A stretch of 64,000 nt of DNA, taken from NCBI RefSeq assembly GCF_002688585.1, contig NZ_CP024034.1, positions 983,501 to 1,047,500 of the forward strand, written 5' to 3'. Under the pieces are notes generated by a model. The model was not told the origin of the DNA. It was given only the letters and a program-made list of their open reading frames with translations, and ran no database searches. The translations under genes and the position numbers were made by a program. Numbering within the stretch: the stretch's first letter is position 1; each line of letters starts with the position of its first letter. Positions 1 through 8,880 of the stretch are shown here, piece after piece. Origin of the DNA: Candidatus Fonsibacter ubiquis (GTDB lineage: Bacteria > Pseudomonadota > Alphaproteobacteria > Pelagibacterales > Pelagibacteraceae).

Positions 1-755
1 TTTACTGCTAAATTTTCAATATGCCCTTCAATATCTAGATAAAAACTTGCCTGCTTAAAAGAATTTCCAGTTGAAAAACTTTCAAGTTTTGTAAGATTAA
101 CTTTATTTTCAGCAAATCCTCCTAGTGCCTTGTATAGTGCTGACGGCACGCTTTTTAAGCGAAAAATACAAGAAGTAATATATTTTTTATTTTTTTTATA
201 TGTCTTTGGTCTTGCCGAAGCAGACATGATTAAAAATCTTGTCACATTGCCTTTTAAATCTTCAAAATTTTTCTTTAAAATCTTCAATCCGTAAATCTTT
301 GCAGCAAGGGCTGAGGCAATGGCAGACTCTGACTCCATTTGATATTCGGAAATATACTTTGCAGAACCAGCCGTATCAGCAGCAACAATTGGCTGCAGTT
401 TCAATTTATTAATATTCTTTTTGCATTGACCAATTGCTTGCGCATGGCTTCTTACAGTTTTTATTTGTTTAATAGAAACCTCTTTTAATCCCAATAAACA
501 GTGTTCAACTTTTTGAAAGTGTTCACCTTCTATTTTTAACTTTGAAGAAGATAACAAATAATGAATATCCGCAACCCGGCCTGCAATAGAATTCTCTATA
601 GGGATTAATAATTTACTATTCTTTATACTTTTAGTTTTTGCAAAAGCATCTTCGAAAGTTTTACAACATAACATTTCGGGTTTCTTAAAAATTTTGACTG
701 CCGCTAAATGTGAATAAGCGCCCTGTTCTCCTTGTATAATTATTTTATTACCCAT
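1..755 (-). CDS. pheA: prephenate dehydratase (3' end outside window)
   Basis: Converts prephenate to phenylpyruvate in phenylalanine synthesis. The reading frame starts at an ATG (revcomp 753-755), overlaps the kdsB stop by 8 bases and runs off the left edge, so the last residues are missing. The signature GNVTRFLIMS with the catalytic TRF motif is visible, followed by an ACT-type regulatory segment (VPSALYKALGGFAEN, then NLTKLES). The usual ESRP phenylalanine-binding motif reads ESFS here; alphaproteobacterial PheA proteins often deviate at this point (family knowledge). Stand-alone dehydratase without a chorismate mutase domain. It lies directly downstream of kdsB and is probably cotranscribed with it. 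Confidence 0.9.
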   Translation of the reverse strand, partial: MGNKIIIQGEQGAYSHLAAVKIFKKPEMLCCKTFEDAFAKTKSIKNSKLLIPIENSIAGRVADIHYLLSSSKLKIEGEHFQKVEHCLLGLKEVSIKQIKTVRSHAQAIGQCKKNINKLKLQPIVAADTAGSAKYISEYQMESESAIASALAAKIYGLKILKKNFEDLKGNVTRFLIMSASARPKTYKKNKKYITSCIFRLKSVPSALYKALGGFAENKVNLTKLESFSTGNSFKQASFYLDIEGHIENLAV

Positions 756-1485
756 TTTTCATAATATTTCTTATTTCTTCTAAATCTTCAATAGTATCTA
801 CGCCTAAAGGATAAGAATCTGTCAGTCCTACAATTAAAGAAATATTATTATCCATAGCGCGCATTTGTTCTAGGCTTCTAGCAATTTCATTATCGCTTCT
901 TTTTAAAGAAATAAATTTTTTTAATGTTTCATATTGATAGCCATAAATGCCAACATGGTGATAGTAAAAATTTTTTTGATTAATATCTTTCAATCTAAAA
1001 AAATCTAAAGCATTAGAAAAATTATTAATTTGCATTTCTTTTTTAGTTTCAACTTTAACAATATTTTTATTTTCTAAATCATTTTTAGAGTTTAGTTTTG
1101 TGGCAAGCGTTGCTATTTCATAAGAATTATTTTTAATAAATTTATCTAACAACTTTATTGCTAAAGGATCAATGTTGGGCATGTCTCCTTGGAGGTTAAT
1201 TATATTTTTTGGCTTTTTAGAAAAATTATTTTCTATAGCTTCATAAATTCTATCAGCGCCAGTTTTGTGCTCTTTGCTTGTCAAAATACTTTTGCCACCA
1301 ACCGCTGTTATAATTTTGGCAATCTCCTCGTCTGCAGTTGCAACGTATACATCTCCGACTTTACTTTCTACTGCTCGTTGCCAGCAATGAACGATCATAG
1401 GTTTATTGTTAATTAATAATAATGGTTTATTGGGTAATCTAGTTGCTCGTAAATGGCTTGGTATTAAAATAACTGTGTTGTCCAT
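748..1485 (-). CDS. kdsB: 3-deoxy-manno-octulosonate (KDO) cytidylyltransferase
   Basis: Activates KDO as CMP-KDO for the lipopolysaccharide inner core, in the cytoplasm. The 245-residue length is normal for the family. The N-terminus carries the nucleotide-binding start IPSHLRATRLPNKPLL, and NLQGDMPNIDP holds the conserved QGD metal/CTP region; the C-terminus has the PLGVDTIEDLE motif. The gene implies a Gram-negative envelope with KDO-containing LPS. It is first in a leftward pair with pheA and diverges from the cytochrome c gene. Confidence 0.95.
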   Translation of the reverse strand: MDNTVILIPSHLRATRLPNKPLLLINNKPMIVHCWQRAVESKVGDVYVATADEEIAKIITAVGGKSILTSKEHKTGADRIYEAIENNFSKKPKNIINLQGDMPNIDPLAIKLLDKFIKNNSYEIATLATKLNSKNDLENKNIVKVETKKEMQINNFSNALDFFRLKDINQKNFYYHHVGIYGYQYETLKKFISLKRSDNEIARSLEQMRAMDNNISLIVGLTDSYPLGVDTIEDLEEIRNIMKNG

Positions 1486-1493
1486 AATTAAAA

Positions 1494-1516
1494 TTATGCG
1501 ACCGTAAGACGCATAA
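1494..1516. repeat. 7-bp inverted repeat in the kdsB/cytochrome c divergent region
   Basis: TTATGCG (1494-1500) and CGCATAA (1510-1516) are perfect inverted repeats around a 9-base centre. They lie just upstream of the kdsB start, within its presumed 5' leader, and about 75 bases before the cytochrome c start. There is no T-run, so it is not a terminator; it may be an operator or a leader hairpin. Function unknown. Confidence 0.4.
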
Positions 1517-1591
1517 ATTAGATTTTAAAAAAAATTTTTTACTTTAAAGATTATGATGTTATACAATTTAGTTTATAAAAATCACTAGAAT

Positions 1592-2116
1592 ATGGATAGT
1601 TTTGAATTTAATAAAATTGCTGCAGCGGTACTAATTGTTGCTTTATTATTAATTGGTTTAAATCAAATTACAGATTTTATTTATCAGGTAAAAAAACCTC
1701 AAACTCCAGGCTACAAAGTTGAAGGAGTGGTTGAGGAGGCGAAAACTGCTAGCAAAGAAGAAAATAAAAAAGAAGAAAAACTTGCGGATATAAAAGTTTT
1801 ATTAGCTTCTGCAAATGTTGCCGCTGGAGAAAACACTTTTAAAAAATGTGCTGCTTGTCATACTAATGTAAGCGGTGGGGCTGTAAAAATTGGACCTCCA
1901 ATGTGGGGGATTGTCGGAAAAAAATCAGCTTCACATCCTGATTTTAAATATTCCTCTGCTTTAGTTGCTTTTGGAAAAACTTGGACAGTTGATGAACTTA
2001 ATGCATATCTTTACAAACCAGCTAGCTATATTAAAGGAACTAAAATGGCTTTTGCGGGTATTGCAAAAGATCAGGAAAGAGCAGATCTAATTGCTTATTT
2101 AAGTACTCTTAAATAG
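1592..2116 (+). CDS. membrane-anchored class I cytochrome c
   Basis: Electron carrier held on the periplasmic side of the inner membrane, resembling CycM/cytochrome c-552 of alphaproteobacteria, which links the bc1 complex to the terminal oxidase. An uncleaved hydrophobic segment at residues 9-31 is followed by a charged Lys/Glu-rich linker (about 45-68) and one haem domain. The haem site is C86-A-A-C89-H90 and the likely axial methionine is M152 in GTKMAFAG. Length 174. The anchor-linker-haem order is what supports the CycM-like assignment; the exact redox partner is inferred. Confidence 0.88.
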   Translation: MDSFEFNKIAAAVLIVALLLIGLNQITDFIYQVKKPQTPGYKVEGVVEEAKTASKEENKKEEKLADIKVLLASANVAAGENTFKKCAACHTNVSGGAVKIGPPMWGIVGKKSASHPDFKYSSALVAFGKTWTVDELNAYLYKPASYIKGTKMAFAGIAKDQERADLIAYLSTLK

Positions 2117-2158
2117 TTTTCTTTCTATCTTAGATAAAAAAAATAAAATTAATTTTTA

Positions 2159-3634
2159 ATGCCGCTCTCTTATTTGAGTCCACTTTTAAATCCCAATTCA
2201 CTAAGAATGTTTTTTTTAGGTTTTGCTGCTGGTCTTCCTATCCTTCTAGTTTTTTCTACATTGTCAGTTTGGTTATTTAAAGCAGGAGTGAATAGAGCAA
2301 CTATTACTTTATTTAGTTGGGTTGGTTTTGCTTACTCTTTTAAATTTATTTGGACACCGATTGTGGACAATTTAAAGATTCCAATATTAGGAAACTTAGG
2401 ACACAGAAGAAGCTGGTTAATATTATCTCAATTAATGATTATTTTTTCATTAATTTTTATTTCTTTTACCGATCCAAAAAATTCTTTAATCTTTACAATT
2501 ATTGGAGCAATATTTATTGCGTTCTCAAGTGCAACCCAAGATATTGTTTTGGATGCCTTCAGAATTGAGTCTGCGCCAAAAATTTTGCAAGGAGCACTAT
2601 CATCAATGTATTTAACGGGTTACCGAATAGGAATGATTGTTGCTGGTGCTGGAAGTCTTTGGATTGCATCATTCTTAGGAACTGAAATCTATGATCAAAA
2701 AGTATGGCAACAAGTTTATCAAATAATGGCCGTACTTATGTTATTTGGTGTAATAACTGTTTTTTATTCTTCCGAGCCAAAAATTAAAAGAGATATTGAA
2801 AAAAAATACAATCAAAAAATAAAATTCTTTTTTGCTTTTTTATTTTCTCTTGCTGGTTTTATTTTATGTTATTCTTATTTTAAAGATTTAATAAATAGTA
2901 AGGAACCTATAATAAATTTTATTAATGAATTTATTAAAATTACTTTTTGTTTTTTAATATTTTTCTTAATTATATATTTACTAATAAAAACAAATTTTAT
3001 TAATAAAGAATCTGCAAAAAATGCCTATGCAAAACCTGTTTTAGATTTTTTAAAAAGATACGGATCTAAAGCAACATCTATTCTGCTACTCATAGGCTTA
3101 TATAGAATTTCGGACGTAGTCTTAGGTGTAATGGCTAATGTTTTTTATATAGAAAAGGGTTTTTCAATTGCAGAAATTGCTACCTATTCCAAATTTTTTG
3201 GAACGATAGCAACAATTGTTGGTGGAATTATAGGTGGTCTTGCTTCAGTTCATTTAGGAGTAATGAGATCTTTGTTTATTGGCGCATTAATTTCAGCTTT
3301 AAGTAACTTATTATTTGCTTGGTTAGCAATCATTACAGCAGATGTTAAAATTTTAGCTTTTGTTATTACCGCTGATAATATTGCAAGTGGTTTTGCTGGG
3401 GCAACTTTTATAGTTTATCTCTCGGCCTTAACATCAATAAAATTTACAGCCACCCAATATGCTCTTTTTAGCTCGGCTATGTTATTTTTACCTAAACTTA
3501 TCGCAGGTTATGCTGGTAGTTTTGTAAACTTATTTGGATACCCAACATTCTTTGTTTTATCTGCAATCATTGGAGTTCCAGTTCTATTTCTAATTATCTG
3601 GATAAATAAAACTGTTAAAATTAGCAAAAGATGA
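2159..3634 (+). CDS. AmpG-like MFS permease
   Basis: Integral membrane protein of 491 residues with about 12 to 14 hydrophobic segments. It resembles the PAT/AmpG family of the major facilitator superfamily, which import muropeptides for peptidoglycan recycling. The N-terminal stretch FFLGFAAGLPILLVFSTLS and the later TQDIVLDAFRIE are typical of AmpG proteins. The predicted loop near residues 205-290 is long and AT-rich. Its TGA stop overlaps the next ATG (ATGA), so the EF-hand gene is probably translated with it. Substrate is inferred from the family only. Confidence 0.8.
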   Translation: MPLSYLSPLLNPNSLRMFFLGFAAGLPILLVFSTLSVWLFKAGVNRATITLFSWVGFAYSFKFIWTPIVDNLKIPILGNLGHRRSWLILSQLMIIFSLIFISFTDPKNSLIFTIIGAIFIAFSSATQDIVLDAFRIESAPKILQGALSSMYLTGYRIGMIVAGAGSLWIASFLGTEIYDQKVWQQVYQIMAVLMLFGVITVFYSSEPKIKRDIEKKYNQKIKFFFAFLFSLAGFILCYSYFKDLINSKEPIINFINEFIKITFCFLIFFLIIYLLIKTNFINKESAKNAYAKPVLDFLKRYGSKATSILLLIGLYRISDVVLGVMANVFYIEKGFSIAEIATYSKFFGTIATIVGGIIGGLASVHLGVMRSLFIGALISALSNLLFAWLAIITADVKILAFVITADNIASGFAGATFIVYLSALTSIKFTATQYALFSSAMLFLPKLIAGYAGSFVNLFGYPTFFVLSAIIGVPVLFLIIWINKTVKISKR

Positions 3635-4029
3635 TTTACAGAAATAATACTGAGGCATATACATCATTTGTGAAAAAAATATTATTATCTACAGTTTTAG
3701 TTTTACTCTGCAACTCAGTTTTCGCTCAGAATTCTCCTTTCCCACTGAAGAAAAAAGATTACATAGATTTTAATAAAAAAGAATTAGAAAATATTTTTAA
3801 TAATATTGATAAAAATAAAGATGGCATGATTTCAAAAGATGAATTTTTTGAAAACCCTATAAAAGAAGCTACGGCAAGATTTGATAATACAGATGCTAAT
3901 AAAGATGGAATCGTTACTTTAGATGAAGAAAATGCAGCTATAGCTAAATTAAAAAAATTAGAGGCGGATGCTAAAAAGAAACAGGCTGAGCAGAAAAAAA
4001 ACGTACCAGCACCAGCACCAAAGCAATAA
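3631..4029 (+). CDS. secreted EF-hand calcium-binding protein
   Basis: Small exported protein with two canonical EF-hand loops: DKNKDGMISKDE (residues 60-71) and DANKDGIVTLDE (88-99). A Lys/Ala/Pro-rich tail ends in PAPAPKQ. The N-terminal signal peptide is clearest if translation begins at the in-frame GTG at 3670 (VKKILLSTVLVLLCNSVFA, cleaved before Gln); the ATG at 3631 overlaps the stop of the preceding permease gene and adds 13 residues. Probably a periplasmic calcium-binding protein; no partner is known. Confidence 0.8.
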   Translation: MIYRNNTEAYTSFVKKILLSTVLVLLCNSVFAQNSPFPLKKKDYIDFNKKELENIFNNIDKNKDGMISKDEFFENPIKEATARFDNTDANKDGIVTLDEENAAIAKLKKLEADAKKKQAEQKKNVPAPAPKQ

Positions 4030-4092
4030 TTTAATATAAAAATTTTAGTTTTTAGTAAAAATTAAATAATACTTTTTGGTACGTATAAAGAA

Positions 4093-4842
4093 ATGTTACT
4101 TACAGTAAAAAATCCCGTAGCGAATATTTATAAAAAAAATAATAGAAATTCTGAAATTGTTACTCAAATTCTTTTAGGAGAAGATTTTAAATGCCAAAAA
4201 AAAATTGGTAATTTTTTCAAGGGATATAAAACTTACGATAAATATAAAGGTTTTATTAAAGCTAAAGATTTATACTTAGACAAAAATAAAAAAACTCATA
4301 AAATTATTTCTAGAGAATGTAATTTATATAAAAAACCAAATAAAAAATATAAGCTTAATAAAAAAATCTTTTTTAATTCAAAAATATCTATTTTTAATGA
4401 TAAAAATAACTTTATTCAAACCAATAATGGATGGGTTTTAAAAAAAAACATTAAACCTATTAATTTTAAAACAAATCACTTTCTCGATAATATAAAATTA
4501 TATTTAAATACAAAATATTTATGGGGTGGAAATAGCCCTCAAGGACTTGACTGTTCTGCTTTAGTGCAAGAACTATTAAAATTTAATAATATATATTGTC
4601 CTAGAGACTCTAAAGATCAAAAAAAATTTTTCAAAAGAAAAATTTCTATTCAAAATATTAAAAAAGGTGATTTATTGTTTTGGAAAGGACATGTCGCAAT
4701 TGCATTAAGTAATAAAAAATTAGTGCATGCTTTTGGTGCCAAAAAAAAAGTAGTTATCATGGGCATAAAAGAAACAATTAAAAAAATATATTCAAAATCA
4801 AAATTGCCACTATTGTGTGTTAAGCGTATTAAAAAATTGTAA
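4093..4842 (+). CDS. NlpC/P60-family cysteine peptidase with SH3-like N-terminus
   Basis: The C-terminal half is an NlpC/P60 domain, usually a cell-wall peptidase cutting gamma-D-Glu-diamino acid bonds. The nucleophile is C154 in GLDCSALVQ, followed by H200 in DLLFWKGHVAIA and H212 in LVHAF as the remaining catalytic histidines. The N-terminal half (about 1-125) is Lys-rich and fits two bacterial SH3-like repeats, the second ending in NNGWVLKKN. No signal peptide is visible, as in several alphaproteobacterial relatives, so export is unexplained. Length 249. Confidence 0.82.
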   Translation: MLLTVKNPVANIYKKNNRNSEIVTQILLGEDFKCQKKIGNFFKGYKTYDKYKGFIKAKDLYLDKNKKTHKIISRECNLYKKPNKKYKLNKKIFFNSKISIFNDKNNFIQTNNGWVLKKNIKPINFKTNHFLDNIKLYLNTKYLWGGNSPQGLDCSALVQELLKFNNIYCPRDSKDQKKFFKRKISIQNIKKGDLLFWKGHVAIALSNKKLVHAFGAKKKVVIMGIKETIKKIYSKSKLPLLCVKRIKKL

Positions 4843-4960
4843 TTAAAAAATATTTATTAAAATGAGAACATTTTTTTCAATGATTCGGTCATCTTTTATG
4901 CCTGCTTTGTTCTTAGCCAATAACAATAGGTAGTATCTTAAAAAAAATTTAATACTAAAA

Positions 4961-7462
4961 ATGTCTTTATTAGAAAAAAAAATTATCGCTGTTCTTGGAC
5001 CAACCAATACAGGCAAAACTCATTTTGCAATCGAAAGAATGTTGCAATTTGGCTCTGGAATTATTGGCTTTCCACTTCGATTACTAGCAAGAGAAGTTTA
5101 TGAAAAATGTATTCAAAAAATTGGTGTTGAAAAAGTTGCATTAATAACCGGAGAGGAAAAAATTATACCTCCTTATGCTGATTATTTTTTATGCACAGTG
5201 GAGTCGATGCCTTTAGATATAAATGCTGAATTTATTGCAATAGATGAAATTCAAATGTGCGCAGATCCTGAACGAGGTCACATATTCACCGATCGTTTAT
5301 TAAATATGCGTGGAGACAAATTAACAATGTTTCTTGGATCAAACATAATGCAAAATATAATTGAAAAATTTATTCCGGAAGTAGAATTTATATTTAAAGA
5401 AAGATTTTCTAAACTTTCGTACGCTGGTCATAAAAAAATATCAAGACTTCCTGGTCGTACAGCAATTATTGCTTTTTCAGTTGATGAAGTTTATGCCCTT
5501 GCAGAATTTGTTCGAAGACAAAGAGGTGGGGCGGCAATCGTAATGGGATCATTGAGTCCTAAAACAAGGAATGCTCAAGTTCAATTATATCAATCTGGCG
5601 ATGTAGATTTTCTTGTAGCAACTGATGCCATCGGAATGGGGATTAACATGGATATTGATAACATTAGTTTTAATAGTCTTAATAAATTTGATGGAAGACG
5701 AAATAGACATCTTCGTCTTACAGAAATAGGACAAATCGCTGGCCGTGCTGGCCGGTATATGAATGATGGTACATTTGGTATTACTGGAAAATGTAATGAA
5801 TTAAGTCCTGAACAAATAGAAAAATTAGAAAATCATAAATTTGATAGTGTCATTAATATTTATTGGAGAAATTCAAATTTAAATTTTTCAAATATTGAAA
5901 GTCTTTTAAATAGCCTTGATCAAAAACCTAACGATTATAGTCTTTTGCGAAATAAAGATTTGCTAGATGAAAATGTATTGAGGACTTTAATAGTTAAAAA
6001 TAATTATATTAAAACTGATTATAAAAATAATAATCTTTCAATTTTATGGGAATGTTGCCAAATACCAGATTTTACAAAGAGTTCTTATAACGAGCACATT
6101 GATATTGTAAAAAAAGTCTTCGAATTCTTAGTTTCTGACAAAGGAAAAATACCTAACGAGTGGATGCGCGCACAATTAAATGGTCTGGATAATGATTCTG
6201 GAAATATTGACGCTATTGCGAATAGAATCTCACATGTAAGAACATGGGCTTATGTTTCATATAAAAAAAATTGGGTCGAAAATAGTGATTATTGGATTGC
6301 TAAAACAAAAGATATTGAAGACAAACTTTCTGCAAAATTGCATGAGGAATTATCAAAAAGTTTTATTGATAGAAGAATAAGCATTCTCTCTAAACACTTA
6401 AAACAAGATGCAAAACTAGAAACTAAAATTTCAGAAAAAGATGAGGTAATTATTGATAAACAGTTTATTGGCACTATTAAAGGTTTGCGACTTAACTTAG
6501 ATTTTTCAAGCACGGCACTTCAATCAGACATCAAGTCTATGAAAAAAGCTGCTCGGCAAGGGGTCGCGGAAGAATTAAAAAAAAGAATTAATAATATAAT
6601 TAAAGAGGATATCGATACAGCAGCTCTTCAATTAAAACAGGATTTTAAAATATTCTGGAAAGAAAACCCTATTGCAACAATTGTGCCAGGAAAAGATTAT
6701 TTAAATCCTAGAATAAAATTATTAATTGATGATTCTTTAGATGTAGATGAACAGAGTGAATTAAAAAATTATTTGGAAAAATGGATTGATAAAGAGAAAA
6801 ATCTTCACCTAAATGATCTAATAAAAACCTCTAAAATTAATTTAGAGAATAGTTATGCTCGTGCCTTATGTTTTAGATTATTTGAAAATCATGGAGTATT
6901 AAAAAGATTAGATGCTGAAGATCTACTAAAAAACTTAGATAAAGAACAAAGAGCTAATATTAAAAAAATTGGGATCAAAATTGGAAGATACCACATCTAT
7001 CAACCGTTAATGATCAAACCCAAAGCTGTTAATTTAAAAATAATTTTCTGGAATTGTTTTAATAATAAAACTCAAAGAGAAAAGTGCCCTACCTTTGGAC
7101 TAAATTTTTTAAAAAATTTTGAAACAAAAAATAAAGAATTTTTACTTATATGTGGGTTTGAAAGCTTTGAAAATTATATAGTTAGAGTAGATATATTAGA
7201 AAAACTTTTTATCAAAATCATAAGCTCAACAAATAACAACCAATTTTCTGTATCCGCTGAGATGCTTAATCTACTAGGATGTGGAAAAGATGATTTTGAA
7301 AAATTGCTAAAATTAATGAATTATAAGAAAATAGATAAAGACAAAGACATATTTAGTTATGATTTTAAACGAAAAGTTAAGACAAAATTAAAAAACGATA
7401 GTATTAAAAAAAATATTAATAACCCATTTGCTACTCTAAAAAATTTATCTTTAAATAATTAA
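4961..7462 (+). CDS. Suv3-type ATP-dependent RNA helicase
   Basis: Superfamily 2 helicase of 833 residues resembling mitochondrial SUV3 and its alphaproteobacterial homologues, which act in RNA turnover. Walker A is GPTNTGKT (residues 13-20), motif II is DEIQ (95-98, the Suv3 form of DEAD) and motif VI is QIAGRAGRY. The C-terminal half is long and lysine-rich. In many alphaproteobacteria the same helicase sits with an S4-domain gene, fdxA and carD; here fdxA and carD follow but no S4 gene is present. RNA-decay role is inferred from the family. Confidence 0.88.
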   Translation: MSLLEKKIIAVLGPTNTGKTHFAIERMLQFGSGIIGFPLRLLAREVYEKCIQKIGVEKVALITGEEKIIPPYADYFLCTVESMPLDINAEFIAIDEIQMCADPERGHIFTDRLLNMRGDKLTMFLGSNIMQNIIEKFIPEVEFIFKERFSKLSYAGHKKISRLPGRTAIIAFSVDEVYALAEFVRRQRGGAAIVMGSLSPKTRNAQVQLYQSGDVDFLVATDAIGMGINMDIDNISFNSLNKFDGRRNRHLRLTEIGQIAGRAGRYMNDGTFGITGKCNELSPEQIEKLENHKFDSVINIYWRNSNLNFSNIESLLNSLDQKPNDYSLLRNKDLLDENVLRTLIVKNNYIKTDYKNNNLSILWECCQIPDFTKSSYNEHIDIVKKVFEFLVSDKGKIPNEWMRAQLNGLDNDSGNIDAIANRISHVRTWAYVSYKKNWVENSDYWIAKTKDIEDKLSAKLHEELSKSFIDRRISILSKHLKQDAKLETKISEKDEVIIDKQFIGTIKGLRLNLDFSSTALQSDIKSMKKAARQGVAEELKKRINNIIKEDIDTAALQLKQDFKIFWKENPIATIVPGKDYLNPRIKLLIDDSLDVDEQSELKNYLEKWIDKEKNLHLNDLIKTSKINLENSYARALCFRLFENHGVLKRLDAEDLLKNLDKEQRANIKKIGIKIGRYHIYQPLMIKPKAVNLKIIFWNCFNNKTQREKCPTFGLNFLKNFETKNKEFLLICGFESFENYIVRVDILEKLFIKIISSTNNNQFSVSAEMLNLLGCGKDDFEKLLKLMNYKKIDKDKDIFSYDFKRKVKTKLKNDSIKKNINNPFATLKNLSLNN

Positions 7463-7538
7463 ATAAAGATCTGTATTTTTAGAATAGATAATAATATTAT
7501 AAAAAAACTAAACTCTTAAAAGTTCATAAGAATTAAAC

Positions 7539-7880
7539 ATGACATACGTGGTAAATGAAAATTGTATTAAATGTAAATTAACTGATTGCGTTGAAGTTTG
7601 TCCCGTAGATTGTTTTTACGAAGGTGAAAACATGTTAGTAATTAATCCAGATGAATGTATTGATTGTGGTGTTTGTGAACCTGAATGTCCTATCAATGCG
7701 ATTGAGCCAGATACAAATAAAAATACTGAAAAATTAGTAATATTAAATAAAGAGATGTCAGCAAAATGGCCAAATATTAATAAAAAAAAAGACCCGCTGC
7801 CTGAAGCTGATCAATTTAAAAATGTGCCTAACAAACTTGAAAAATACTTTAGCGATAAACCAGGCGCTGGTAATAAATAA
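7539..7880 (+). CDS. fdxA: seven-iron ferredoxin FdxA
   Basis: Soluble low-potential electron carrier of 113 residues. Cysteines at 9, 12, 17, 21 ([13 protein letters not shown]) and 40, 43, 46, 50 ([11 protein letters not shown]) give the pattern of [3Fe-4S][4Fe-4S] ferredoxins of the Azotobacter FdI type. The C-terminal extension EMSAKWPNI is typical of proteobacterial FdxA. It stands between the helicase and carD with its own short upstream gaps (76 and 44 bases). Confidence 0.93.
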   Translation: MTYVVNENCIKCKLTDCVEVCPVDCFYEGENMLVINPDECIDCGVCEPECPINAIEPDTNKNTEKLVILNKEMSAKWPNINKKKDPLPEADQFKNVPNKLEKYFSDKPGAGNK

Positions 7881-7924
7881 TCCTCTAAGCTTGTATTAAC
7901 TAACTAGATGCTATATTAAGCGCC

Positions 7925-8731
7925 ATGGAATTTTTGAAAAAAATAATTAAAAGTAAAAAATCAGAAAATAAAAAAAAAGAACCAACTATAAAAAAAAATA
8001 AAAAAATTAAATTAGAAAAAAAACCCTTAAAAAAAGAAATTCCTAAAAAAGAAAAGCCACCAATTGAAATCAAGCCTAAAGGAAAACGTGGAAGACCTAA
8101 AAACCCAGAAACAAAAAAGATTACCCAACAGCCTGCCGCCGAACAAAAACCATTAACTGCGTCTCAACAAAATGCAGCAGCTGAAATTGTAATTACCAAA
8201 GTTGCAAAACAAGAGTCTGATAAGAAAATTTATAAAATTAAAGATTACGTTATTTATCCAAAGCATGGTGTAGGTCAAATTGTTGCCATTGAAAACAGCG
8301 TCATAGCAGATATCGAAATGACTTATTACAAAATTCAAGTAACTAAAGATAAATTGATTTTAACAATTCCTGTTAATCAACAAGGCAACTTGAGACCTAT
8401 ATCAAGTGTCAATCAGATTAATAAAGCAATATCTATATTAAAAGGAAAACCAAAAATTAGAAGAACAATGTGGAGTAGAAGAGCACAAGAATATGACCAA
8501 AAAATTAACTCTGGGGAAATCTATCAAATTGCTGAAGTTGTAAGAGATTTAAATAAAAATACTGAAATTCCAGTTGATCAATCTTATAGTGAAAGACAAT
8601 TATTCGAAAAAGCATATGACCGTCTATTAGGTGAAGTGGCAATAGGAATGCAACTTAGTAATGAGGACGCTAAAAAGAAATTGGATAAGGCTCTAGGTAA
8701 AAAAGAAACTGTAACTGCAGAGCCTATATAA
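7925..8731 (+). CDS. carD: CarD/CdnL-family RNA polymerase-binding regulator with AT-hook-like N-terminus
   Basis: CarD/CdnL proteins bind the RNA polymerase beta subunit and stabilise open promoter complexes, often at rRNA and other strong promoters. Residues about 101-260 form the CarD domain, beginning IYKIKDYVIYPKHGVGQI. The first ~100 residues are extremely Lys/Pro-rich and include KRGRPKNP (54-61), which matches the GRP core of an AT-hook. Ordinary CdnL proteins are about 160-170 residues; this one is 268 because of that extension. A strong terminator follows the stop. Confidence 0.88.
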   Translation: MEFLKKIIKSKKSENKKKEPTIKKNKKIKLEKKPLKKEIPKKEKPPIEIKPKGKRGRPKNPETKKITQQPAAEQKPLTASQQNAAAEIVITKVAKQESDKKIYKIKDYVIYPKHGVGQIVAIENSVIADIEMTYYKIQVTKDKLILTIPVNQQGNLRPISSVNQINKAISILKGKPKIRRTMWSRRAQEYDQKINSGEIYQIAEVVRDLNKNTEIPVDQSYSERQLFEKAYDRLLGEVAIGMQLSNEDAKKKLDKALGKKETVTAEPI

Positions 8732-8768
8732 AAAAAACGCCCTTCAAAAAATTTGAAGAGCGTTTTTC
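8732..8768. terminator. bidirectional intrinsic terminator
   Basis: The inverted repeat AAACGC-C-CTTCAAA / TTTGAAG-A-GCGTTT encloses a three-base loop, with an A-run on the left and a T-run on the right. It can therefore end transcription of carD on the + strand and of the 31-codon basic gene (stop at 8785) on the - strand. This is one of the few clear intrinsic terminators in the window. Confidence 0.88.
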
Positions 8769-8784
8769 TTGAAAACTCAAAAAA

Positions 8785-8880
8785 CTATCTTCTTCTTTTT
8801 TTTGCTTTCTTTGCTGGCTTTCTTCTAGAAGCTTTTCTCTTCTTAGAAGTTTTCTTAGCTTTTTTTCTTTTTTTAGCCAT
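8785..8880 (-). CDS. 31-residue Lys/Arg-rich histone-like peptide
   Basis: An ORF of 31 codons begins with MAKKRKKAKK and ends with KKAKKRRR; 14 lysines and 7 arginines make up 21 of 31 residues, with Ala, Ser, Thr and a single Pro. A good ribosome-binding site (GGGAG, revcomp 8887-8891) lies 6 bases before the ATG, and a terminator lies just past the stop, so it is a complete small transcription unit. The composition resembles the tails of H1-like proteins and suggests nucleic-acid binding; this is inference. It is convergent with carD. Confidence 0.72.
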   Translation of the reverse strand: MAKKRKKAKKTSKKRKASRRKPAKKAKKRRR

